A DNA stretch of 34,440 nucleotides from Mycobacterium sp. 1423905.2 (GTDB taxonomy: Bacteria; Actinomycetota; Actinomycetes; Mycobacteriales; Mycobacteriaceae): the NCBI RefSeq assembly GCF_001673155.1, contig NZ_LZLE01000256.1, positions 1 to 34,440 of the forward strand, read 5' to 3'. The first letter of the stretch is position 1. Every line of letters starts with the position of its first letter. The notes beneath the pieces are model-generated. The model made no database searches, had not been told where the DNA came from, and worked only from the letters and a program-made list of their open reading frames with translations. Below, in pieces: positions 17,365 to 24,814 of the stretch. The translations under genes were made by a program, and so were the position numbers.

Positions 17365-18150
17365 GTGGCCGCCCACCTGCACGTGCACCGCTTCGGTCCG
17401 CCCGGCCCATTTCGGGTACTGACGATGCACGGGGTGACCGAGCACGGCCGGGCTTGGCAATCGTTGGCCGCCCACATGCCCAAAACCACCATTGCAGCTC
17501 CGGATCTGTTGGGGCATGGCAGATCCTCGTGGGATGCACCGTGGAGTATCGACGCCAATGTTGCGGCGCTGACGGCCCTGGTCGACGACCAAGCCGACTG
17601 GCCGGTGGTGGTGGTCGGGCATTCGTTCGGCGGCGCAATAGCGTTGCACCTGGCCGCGGCTCGCCCCGACCTTGTCTCGGCATTGGTGCTGCTGGATCCG
17701 GCGGTCGCGGTGGACGGGGCGCGCGTGCGCGAGGTTGCCGATGCGATGGTGGCGTTCCCCGACTACACCGACCCCGCCGAAGCGCGCGCGGAAAAGGCGT
17801 ATGGCGCCTGGTCGGATGTGGACGGCGCGGTGCTCGACGCGGAGTTGGCCGAGCACCTGATCGCTTTGCCGAACGGACGCTATGGCTGGCGGATAAGTCA
17901 ACCCGCCATGGTTTGCTATTGGAGCGAACTGGCTCGCGACATCGTGTTGCCGCCGGCCGGCATACCCACCACGGTGGTTCGGGCGACCGGTTCCGAAGTG
18001 CGGTATGTGAGTGACCGATTGATCACCGGACTGCAGGACCGGCTCGGATCCGCTTTCGAATTACTGGATTTCGACTGCAACCATATGGTGCCGCTGGCCA
18101 AGCCGGCCGAAGTTGCCGCCGTTGTTCGCGACCATCTTGCGGGGCGCTGA
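17365..18150 (+). CDS. lipV: Alpha/beta-hydrolase, lipase LipV family
   Basis: A 261-residue alpha/beta-hydrolase. The oxyanion segment MHGVTEHGRAW lies near residues 21-31, the nucleophile elbow GHSFGG places Ser at 87, and the C-terminal CNHMVPLAKP carries the catalytic His; an Asp in RYVSDRL is the likely third member. There is no signal peptide, so it is probably cytoplasmic. LipV (Rv3203) is described as an esterase/lipase; the natural substrate is unknown. The GTG start at 17365 has CATCAT 6 nt upstream, a possible leaderless -10. The protein is longer than the 224 residues I recall for the M. tuberculosis annotation, probably a start-site difference. The next gene starts 3 bp after the stop. 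Confidence 0.9.
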   Translation: MAAHLHVHRFGPPGPFRVLTMHGVTEHGRAWQSLAAHMPKTTIAAPDLLGHGRSSWDAPWSIDANVAALTALVDDQADWPVVVVGHSFGGAIALHLAAARPDLVSALVLLDPAVAVDGARVREVADAMVAFPDYTDPAEARAEKAYGAWSDVDGAVLDAELAEHLIALPNGRYGWRISQPAMVCYWSELARDIVLPPAGIPTTVVRATGSEVRYVSDRLITGLQDRLGSAFELLDFDCNHMVPLAKPAEVAAVVRDHLAGR

Positions 18151-18153
18151 CCG

Positions 18154-18456
18154 GTGGCGGCGATAACCGATGAGCAGGTCGAGCGGGTGCGTTCGCTGGT
18201 TGCCGCGATACCACCGGGTCGGGTCGCCACCTACGGCGATATCGCCGCTGTTGCAGGGCTTTCCAGTCCGCGAATCGTCGGCTGGATCATGCGGACCGAC
18301 TCTTCGGACCTGCCGTGGCACCGGGTGATCACCGCATCCGGGCGCCCGGCACGGCACCTGAGCACCCGACAGCTCGAATTGCTGCGCGCTGAAGGGGTGT
18401 TGGCGGTCGACGGGCGGGTCGCGCTGGACGAGGTCCGCCACGAATTCCCGGGGTGA
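18154..18456 (+). CDS. Alkyltransferase-like protein (ATL, MGMT family without the acceptor Cys)
   Basis: A 100-residue protein with the DNA-binding domain of O6-alkylguanine-DNA alkyltransferases: PPGRVATYGDIA, the helix-turn-helix AAVAGLSSPRIVGWIMR and the active-site segment PWHRVI at about 54-59. In true alkyltransferases this reads PCHRV, where Cys accepts the alkyl group. Here Trp55 replaces it, so the protein cannot repair directly. ATL proteins bind O6-alkylguanine and hand the lesion to nucleotide excision repair. The start is GTG at 18154, 3 bp after lipV. The stop touches the stop of the convergent gene with no gap. Corresponds to Rv3204. Confidence 0.9.
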   Translation: MAAITDEQVERVRSLVAAIPPGRVATYGDIAAVAGLSSPRIVGWIMRTDSSDLPWHRVITASGRPARHLSTRQLELLRAEGVLAVDGRVALDEVRHEFPG

Positions 18457-19311
18457 CTACAGTTCCATCCGGACCATTGCGGCGGTGCGCGCCAGGCCCG
18501 GAAACGCCTCAGCGGTCGACCGCGGATGCAGGGCGTGCACCGCTAATCGGAACATCAACGCGCGCAACAACATCTGCGGCCATTCTGGCAGCGCGTTCCA
18601 CCGCTCGATGAGCCCGTCGTCGGCCTCGCCCCACGACAGCGCGTCAACCACGACGACACCCGCCGCCCAAGAGGCCGGCCGCCAGTACGGGGTGATGTCG
18701 GTGATGCCCGGAGGTGCGGTGCCGGCGAAAAGCACTGTGCCGTAGAGGTCTCCGTGCACCACCTGGTTCGGACTGCGAGTGGGTTTACGCAAGGTGGCCA
18801 GCTGATTGATCAACTCGACCGATCGTTCGGCGTCGGAAGTGGCCGGCGCCGTGCGCGCTCCGGGCGGAACCGACTGCAGCGGCCGTTCTTCCCACGCGGC
18901 CCGGTCGGCGGCGATGAACACGTCGACGTCGGCCCACGGCGTGGTGGGCCCCTGGGTCAGGAACCGGGGCCGCTCCAACTTGCCGGTGGCCTCGTGCAGA
19001 CGCACCGCCGCCGAGACGACTTCGTCATGGCGGGGTTCCGGTGTTCCCGCCACAAAGGTGTCGGCTCGCCAGCCGGATACGACGTATCGACCGTCGGTCG
19101 AGCGAACCGGCCGGGCCAGTCGGATGCCGTCGACGAACAGCGTCTCTCGGACCTTGGCCGACCAGGCCGCGCGCGCATGGTCAGCCACCAGGGACAACAC
19201 CACCTCGCCGCACCGCCAGCCGCCTTCCCAGCTGAGTCCGAGCGGGATGGGCTGCACTCCGTTCAGTCCGAATGCCACCAGCACATGTTCCGGCGGTGGC
19301 TCGACTGTCAC
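18457..19311 (-). CDS. TIGR02569-family protein, aminoglycoside-phosphotransferase-like (Rv3205c-like)
   Basis: A 284-residue actinobacterial protein. The segment QVVHGDLYGTVLFAG resembles the HGDLxxxN catalytic loop of aminoglycoside and choline phosphotransferases, with Asn missing at the usual place. The downstream ITDITPYWRPASWAAGVVVVD resembles their DxD metal-binding region. ATP-binding Lys is not obvious. Function is unknown and kinase activity is doubtful. The GTG at 19311 is preceded at 7 nt by TAGGCT, fitting a leaderless transcript. Its upstream region is a tandem hairpin repeat. The stop codon is back to back with the convergent ATL gene. Confidence 0.8.
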   Translation of the reverse strand: MTVEPPPEHVLVAFGLNGVQPIPLGLSWEGGWRCGEVVLSLVADHARAAWSAKVRETLFVDGIRLARPVRSTDGRYVVSGWRADTFVAGTPEPRHDEVVSAAVRLHEATGKLERPRFLTQGPTTPWADVDVFIAADRAAWEERPLQSVPPGARTAPATSDAERSVELINQLATLRKPTRSPNQVVHGDLYGTVLFAGTAPPGITDITPYWRPASWAAGVVVVDALSWGEADDGLIERWNALPEWPQMLLRALMFRLAVHALHPRSTAEAFPGLARTAAMVRMEL

Positions 19312-19318
19312 GGGGGTT

Positions 19319-19324
19319 AGCCTA
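19319..19324 (-). promoter_or_regulatory. -10 box (TAGGCT) at the end of a tandem repeat, driving the TIGR02569 gene
   Basis: On the minus strand TAGGCT is followed by 7 nt and the GTG at 19311, fitting a leaderless start. The hexamer is the gene-proximal end of the 56-bp repeat unit; the preceding unit has TAGCCC at the same place. Confidence 0.5.
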
Positions 19325-19424
19325 GTCGGGCGACAATGCGCGTCGGCACGACGCGCTGAGGAGCCCGACGATCAGGGCTAGTCGGGCGACGATGGGCGTC
19401 GGCACGACGCGCTGAGGAGCCCGC
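19322..19424 (-). repeat. Tandem 56-bp hairpin repeat (two units)
   Basis: CTAGTCGGGCGAC begins at 19322 and again at 19378, a period of 56 bp. The second unit is nearly identical for about 47 bp and then diverges. Each unit contains the hairpin GCGTCG-GCA-CGACGC. Read on the minus strand, the order is CTCCTC, hairpin with TGC loop, CATCGTCGCC (or close variant), CTAG. It fills the gap between moeZ and the downstream minus-strand gene. The same architecture occurs at 31187-31336 with a different stem sequence. Confidence 0.85.
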
Positions 19425-19450
19425 GTTTTGCGCTGGCCCGCAACCCTGGG

Positions 19451-20629
19451 CTAGTACATCACCATGTCGGGCTGCATTTGCTGCGCCCACGCCACGATGC
19501 CGCCCTGCAAATGCACCGCGTCGGAGAAGCCCGCTTTCTTCACCGCGGCCAACGCCTCGGCCGAGCGCACCCCGGTCTTGCAGTACAGCACCGTGGTCCG
19601 GTCTTGGGGCAACTGCGCCAGCCCTTCCCCGTTGTTGATCAGCGACTGCGGGATCAGCTGCGCGCCTTCGATGTGGTTGATGTCCCACTCCACCGGCTCA
19701 CGGACGTCGATCAACGCCAGCTTCTTCCCCGAGTCCAGCAACTCCCGCAACTCCCGTGGGGTGATCGTCGAACCGGCCGCAGCGTCGGCCGCGTCGTCGG
19801 ACACCACCCCGCAGAACGCCTCGTAGTCGACCAGCTCGGTGATCCTCGGCGTCGTCGGGTCCTTGCGGATCTTGATGGTGCGGTAACTCATCTCCAACGC
19901 GTCATAGACCATCAACCGGCCCAGCAGCGTCTCCCCGATCCCAGTAATCAGTTTGATCGCCTCGGTTCCCATCACCGACGCGATCGAGGCACAAATGATG
20001 CCCAGTACGCCACCTTCGGCGCACGAGGGCACCATGCCCGGCGGCGGCGGCTCCGGGTAGAGGTCGCGATAGTTCAGCCCGAGGCCGTCGGGCGCGTCTT
20101 CCCAGAACACCGACACCTGGCCTTCGAACCGGTAGATCGAACCCCACACATAGGGCTTGCCGGCCAGCACCGCGGCGTCGTTGACCAGATAGCGAGTGGC
20201 GAAGTTGTCGGTGCCGTCCAGAATCAGGTCGTACTGCCGGAACAGATTGACGGCGTTCCGCGGCTCCAGCCGAAACTCGTGCAGGCGGACCTCGACCAGC
20301 GGGTTGATGGCAGCGATCGATTCGCGCGCGGACTGCGCCTTGGAGCGGCCGATGTCGGCGACACCGTGGATGATCTGGCGCTGCAAGTTGGACTCGTCGA
20401 CGGTGTCGAAGTCGACGATGCCGATGGTCCCGACACCGGCCGCCGCCAGATACAACAACGTGGGTGCGCCCAGTCCGCCGGCGCCGATCACCAGCAGCCG
20501 CGCGTTCTTCAGCCGCTTCTGCCCGTCCACGCCGAGGTCGGGAATGATCAGGTGACGGCTGTAGCGGGCCACCTCTTCGCGGCTCAGCTCACGCGCCGGC
20601 TCTACCAGCGGCGGCAACGATGTCGACAC
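19451..20629 (-). CDS. moeZ: MoeZ/MoeB1 adenylyltransferase-sulfurtransferase
   Basis: A 392-residue two-domain protein. The N-terminal E1-like ThiF/MoeB domain has VIGAGGLGAPTLLYLAAAG, the DGTDNFATRYLVND segment and the catalytic-Cys region VPSCAEGGVLG. The C-terminal rhodanese domain has LYCKTGVRSAEAL with the persulfide Cys. It adenylates and thiocarboxylates small sulfur carriers: MoaD-type proteins in molybdopterin synthesis and CysO in cysteine synthesis in M. tuberculosis (Rv3206c, also called moeB1). The GTG at 20629 was chosen because a GGTGA ribosome site lies about 10 nt upstream and the length then equals the homologue. An ATG at 20638 would add three residues but leaves almost no space to the ribosome site. 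Confidence 0.94.
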   Translation of the reverse strand: MSTSLPPLVEPARELSREEVARYSRHLIIPDLGVDGQKRLKNARLLVIGAGGLGAPTLLYLAAAGVGTIGIVDFDTVDESNLQRQIIHGVADIGRSKAQSARESIAAINPLVEVRLHEFRLEPRNAVNLFRQYDLILDGTDNFATRYLVNDAAVLAGKPYVWGSIYRFEGQVSVFWEDAPDGLGLNYRDLYPEPPPPGMVPSCAEGGVLGIICASIASVMGTEAIKLITGIGETLLGRLMVYDALEMSYRTIKIRKDPTTPRITELVDYEAFCGVVSDDAADAAAGSTITPRELRELLDSGKKLALIDVREPVEWDINHIEGAQLIPQSLINNGEGLAQLPQDRTTVLYCKTGVRSAEALAAVKKAGFSDAVHLQGGIVAWAQQMQPDMVMY

Positions 20630-20666
20630 AGAATCCATCTCACCAGCATGGCGAATCGACGGCAAC

Positions 20667-20744
20667 GAGCCTGCGGTGACTGCGTCGAGCCTGCGCGTAC
20701 ATCACGATCCGCCGCCACACCGTGACGTCGCCGCAGACTCGGCG
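20667..20744. repeat. Imperfect inverted repeat between moeZ and the metzincin-like gene
   Basis: GAGCCTGCGG at 20667-20676 pairs with CCGCAGACTC at 20731-20740 with one mismatch over 10 bp. The right end continues as ACTCGGCG (20737-20744), the same end as the element at 31081-31162 and close to GCTCGGCG at 117-124. A second copy of GAGCCTGCG occurs at 20687-20695. It occupies most of the gap between the two minus-strand genes. Confidence 0.5.
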
Positions 20745-20763
20745 CGCGACAGCGCCCGCCTGG

Positions 20764-21789
20764 TCAAGGAATCGGATACGGCCAGGGATTGAAGCGGCAG
20801 GTCTTGCCGTCGGCCTTGACGTAATCGGGGTCGAACTTGGCCGCCTCGTCATCCGATGTGGAGAACGTCTGCTGCATCATCACCGGCGCCAGGGCGCCTT
20901 GGGCGTCACACGCCTCATGCCGCTGGTAGCCGATCGCATGGCCGACCTCGTGACTGACCACGTATTGCCGGTATGAACCGACATCGCCCTCGAACGGGAC
21001 GGCTCCGCGCACCCAGCGCGCTTCGTTGATGAACACGCGCGACTGCCGGTCTGGCCCGAACGACGGGTTGTAGCAAGACGTCTCGAGCGGGAATTCGTAA
21101 CCACAACCAACTCGCACCGTCATCGGGGACACCAGCGAGACGCGGAAATCCGGCTTGCCGTTGTCGATCCGGATGAAGGCGAATTGCGGGTTGTGCGTCC
21201 AGCCCTTCGGGTTGGCCAGCGTCTGCTCCACCATCTGGGCGAACGCTTCGTCGCCGCCGTACATCGTTGGATCCAGTCCGTTTTCGATCTCGACGGTGTA
21301 GCGGAACACCTTGGCGGTGCCCTGACCGATTTGCGGCGTGGTTCCCGGCACCACGTGATAGGTCTTGTCGCCCGCCTCGGTGAATGGCCCACCATCGGGC
21401 AAGATCCCGGTCGGCAGGTTGACGTCGAAGGCCGCCAACCCCCGCGGCGGCGTGTCGACGATGGCGGTCCCCACCGATCCGATGCTCGGTGGGCTCTGGA
21501 TGGTCCGGGCGGCCGCGGTCTTCGGCGCGCTGGTCCCGGTCAGGCTCTGGTAGGCCACCAGCACGGTGATGACCGCCAACACCGGCAGCGCATATGCCCG
21601 CCAGCCGTACGTGGACACGAACCGGCCCAGCCAGGTCTGCTTGCGCCATTGGCGCGGACGTTCGCGGTCGGCACGAGCCCGTCCCGCGCTCTCGCCCAAC
21701 GGGTCACGCTGCGCCCGCAGCGGTTCCCGCCGCTCGTCACGCAGCATGGGAACTCGGCCGGTGCCGCGCACAGGCCGGGGGGAGGTCAT
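20764..21789 (-). CDS. Membrane-anchored DUF3152 metzincin-like protein (Rv3207c-like)
   Basis: A 341-residue protein: a basic cytoplasmic N-terminus (1-60, rich in Arg), one membrane segment (about 65-83) and an extracellular DUF3152 domain. The zinc motif VVSHEVGHAIGYQRHEAC places His280, Glu281 and His284 as HEXXH, with Gly287 and His291. The third ligand is one residue later than in the classical HEXXHXXGXXH. The following PVMMQQ is a plausible Met-turn. Cysteines at about 229, 239 and 294 may form a disulfide. Substrate unknown. A GAGGAA site abuts the ATG at 21789; an in-frame ATG 14 codons later is an alternative. It is divergent from the TetR gene across about 200 bp. Confidence 0.85.
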   Translation of the reverse strand: MTSPRPVRGTGRVPMLRDERREPLRAQRDPLGESAGRARADRERPRQWRKQTWLGRFVSTYGWRAYALPVLAVITVLVAYQSLTGTSAPKTAAARTIQSPPSIGSVGTAIVDTPPRGLAAFDVNLPTGILPDGGPFTEAGDKTYHVVPGTTPQIGQGTAKVFRYTVEIENGLDPTMYGGDEAFAQMVEQTLANPKGWTHNPQFAFIRIDNGKPDFRVSLVSPMTVRVGCGYEFPLETSCYNPSFGPDRQSRVFINEARWVRGAVPFEGDVGSYRQYVVSHEVGHAIGYQRHEACDAQGALAPVMMQQTFSTSDDEAAKFDPDYVKADGKTCRFNPWPYPIP

Positions 21790-21925
21790 TTCCTCAGGAT
21801 GGCACAGCCGCCGTTGGCTGTGACCCCTGGCGCGCCCGAAGATGCCCTCCGACCTGCATCCCTGAGGTACGGATAACGTCAGTTCCGATCGGTTTGACGC
21901 CTCGGGTAGTAAGGTCGTTGCGACA

Positions 21926-21931
21926 TACTGT
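21926..21931 (+). promoter_or_regulatory. Possible -10 box (TACTGT) for the TetR gene
   Basis: TACTGT lies 62 bp before the TetR ATG in the divergent gap 21790-21992. A TTGACG at 21894-21899 is too far (26-bp spacer) for a standard promoter, so only the -10 is proposed. I found no convincing TetR operator palindrome in this gap. Confidence 0.3.
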
Positions 21932-21983
21932 GCGGCCGCGGGGATGGCAAGTGCAACCGCACGATCAATTGAGATCTGATTGA

Positions 21984-22926
<943 letters not shown>

Positions 22927-23114
22927 GGTCGCCCCTTTCGTTGGTATTCCGCCGCATGGCACTCAGCAGCAGGCTAGTGGAAGCACCCCGCATGCTTCGC
23001 GTCGCGGCCCTGCCAAGCAGTTCGCGCTAAGTGAACGCGGCGGGTGACCGGCAGATCACGATTCGGTCTAACCCCGGCCAAGACCGTCACCGACAGCGGC
23101 GCTGAGCGAGCCGT

Positions 23115-23855
23115 CTGAATACCATCAGAAACATCAGCAACACACGTCACAGCCTCTACGGCGACGTCCAGGACTATCCGGACGACGAGGACTACGAGAC
23201 CGACGAAGCCGACCGCAGCGGCTTCGGTGCCGACTGGCGCCACTCCGACGGCGAGTGGGTCTGGCCGGCGAATCGACGCTGGCGTCCGGCAGCGGCGATC
23301 ATCGGCGCGATCGTGGCCATCGGCGCCATCGCCACCGCCGTCATCATCAACAGCGGGGACAGCGCCTCGACCAAGGCCACCGTCGCGCCGCATCCGGTCA
23401 TCACCACCCGATCGACCGCGCCCAGCCCCTCACCGACGCTGGCGCCCAGCGTTCCGCCCACCACCTCGCGGGCACCGCAACTTCCCCCGGAGACGGTCAC
23501 CACCCTCACCCCGCCGCCCAGCGCTGGGCGGACGCCGACGGCCGTGCCCCCGCGCACCGTTCCACCGCCCTCGGCCGGGCTCAACCCGCAAACCGTCGTC
23601 TACAGCGTGACCGGCAACAAGCAGCTGTTCGACCTGGTCAACGTGGTCTACACCGACGCGCGCGGCTTCCCCGTAACCGAGTTCAACGTGGCATTGCCGT
23701 GGACCAAGGTGGTGGTCCTAAACCCGGGTGTGACGACCGAATCCGTGGTCGCGACCAGCCTGTACGGGCGGCTGAACTGTGCGATCGCCAACGCCCAAGG
23801 TCAGCTGGTGAAGGCATCGACCAACAACGCGATCATCGCGACGTGCACCCGTTAA
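23115..23855 (+). CDS. Membrane-anchored MmpS-like Pro/Thr-rich protein (Rv3209-like), start codon uncertain
   Basis: The frame is open from 23106, after a TGA at 23103-23105. Coding character is clear from about 23140: an acidic Asp/Tyr-rich segment, then DWRHSDGEWVWPANRRWRP, one membrane helix (AAAIIGAIVAIGAIATAVII), a Pro/Thr-rich linker and a C-terminal domain like MmpS proteins (VVYSVTGNKQLFDLVNVVYT, paired Cys near the end). MmpS proteins are accessories of MmpL lipid exporters, but no mmpL lies here. The only ATG, GTG or TTG in frame is the GTG at 23313, inside the membrane helix, which would remove the conserved cytoplasmic part. CTG at 23115 is the first near-cognate codon; the true start is not settled. 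Confidence 0.7.
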   Translation: MNTIRNISNTRHSLYGDVQDYPDDEDYETDEADRSGFGADWRHSDGEWVWPANRRWRPAAAIIGAIVAIGAIATAVIINSGDSASTKATVAPHPVITTRSTAPSPSPTLAPSVPPTTSRAPQLPPETVTTLTPPPSAGRTPTAVPPRTVPPPSAGLNPQTVVYSVTGNKQLFDLVNVVYTDARGFPVTEFNVALPWTKVVVLNPGVTTESVVATSLYGRLNCAIANAQGQLVKASTNNAIIATCTR

Positions 23856-23859
23856 CCGG

Positions 23860-24555
23860 CTAGCCCAGACCCAGTTCGCGCATCCGCTGGTCGTGGGTGT
23901 TTTGCAAACGCTCGAAGAAGGCGCTGATCTGGCCCAGCCCCCCGGTTCCGGACAGCACCAGGTCGACCAGCTCGTCGTGGTCGGCCAGCAGATATTGGGC
24001 CTGGGTGATCGCTTCGCCCAGCAATCGGCGCGACCACAGCGCCAGCCGGCTGCGCTGCTTGCCGCTCGAGGTGACCGCGGCCCGCACCTCGGCGACAACG
24101 AACTGGGAATGCCCCGTTTCCGAGAGCGCCGCACGCACTACGTCGGCCACCTCGTCGGGCAGCCCGTCGGCGATCTCCAAATACAGATCGGCGGCTAGGG
24201 CGTCGGCGACGTAGGTCTTGACCAGCGCCTCCAGCCACGTGCTGGGCATGGTCAGCCGGTGGTAGTTCTCCAGCGGCGACACGTACTTAGCCATGGCCGA
24301 CACGACGTCGACGCCGCGGCTTTCCAGCGCGTCCCGCAGCAGTTCGTAATGGCCCATCTCGGCGGCGGCCATGCTGGCCATCGAAATCCGACCCTGCAGG
24401 TTAGGCGCCATCCGCGCCTCGTCGGTCAGCCGGTAGAACGCCGCCACCTCGCCATAGGCCAGCAGCGCAAACAGTTCGTTGACGCCGGGGTGATCCGCCG
24501 TCAGCCGTGGCCCGGAGGAACCGGCCACCTGGTCGGCGGACGAAGGCGAGGTCAT
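23860..24555 (-). CDS. Ferritin-like diiron protein (Rv3210c-like)
   Basis: A 231-residue helical protein of the ferritin-like fold, related to MiaE-type hydroxylases. Putative metal ligands are Glu36 (YGEVAAF), the pair E66xxH69 (AAEMGHYELL), a Glu near 109 and E146xxH149 (LSETGHSQF). The E...ExxH...E...ExxH spacing is that of diiron carboxylate proteins. The substrate is unknown; tRNA hydroxylation is only a family hint. The ATG at 24555 is preceded by TAGAGT 6 nt away, so the transcript is probably leaderless. It is convergent with the MmpS-like gene (4 bp apart) and divergent from rhlE. Confidence 0.85.
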   Translation of the reverse strand: MTSPSSADQVAGSSGPRLTADHPGVNELFALLAYGEVAAFYRLTDEARMAPNLQGRISMASMAAAEMGHYELLRDALESRGVDVVSAMAKYVSPLENYHRLTMPSTWLEALVKTYVADALAADLYLEIADGLPDEVADVVRAALSETGHSQFVVAEVRAAVTSSGKQRSRLALWSRRLLGEAITQAQYLLADHDELVDLVLSGTGGLGQISAFFERLQNTHDQRMRELGLG

Positions 24556-24561
24556 GGCAAC

Positions 24562-24567
24562 ACTCTA
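24562..24567 (-). promoter_or_regulatory. -10 box (TAGAGT) for the ferritin-like gene
   Basis: On the minus strand TAGAGT is followed by 6 nt and the ATG at 24555, the standard distance for a leaderless mycobacterial transcript. No clear -35 or ribosome site is visible. Confidence 0.5.
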
Positions 24568-24611
24568 GTTGGGAGTAGGTGGAAGGTGCTGGGTGCCCGC
24601 TTAGGACCAGC

Positions 24612-24617
24612 TATCAT
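24612..24617 (+). promoter_or_regulatory. Possible -10 box (TATCAT) with a long rhlE leader
   Basis: TATCAT fits the mycobacterial TANNNT consensus. It would start an mRNA near 24624 and give about 190 nt of untranslated leader before the rhlE ATG at 24815. The leader is GC-rich in its first part and AT-richer near the ATG. Long 5' leaders are common for DEAD-box and cold-response genes, but I see no recognised riboswitch. Confidence 0.35.
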
Positions 24618-24814
24618 GTTCGTAGGTAGTGGCGTTATCTGTGCTGCCACTGCTCAAGAGATGTGCGTGCACGTAGCGGGCCCCGCCACCTGTGGAGCAG
24701 CGGGCCGGCGCCTCGGCGACGTAATCGGAGTCGGAACTCGTGCGCGCGTGAACCGCGACACATAAACGCACGGACCCGACTGGATATCGTCACCGAAAGG
24801 CTTCTCCCTACCGT

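Noticed and set aside
21894..21899. TTGACG as the -35 of the TetR promoter
   Set aside because: The distance to the nearest TANNNT box is 26 bp, too long for a standard promoter.
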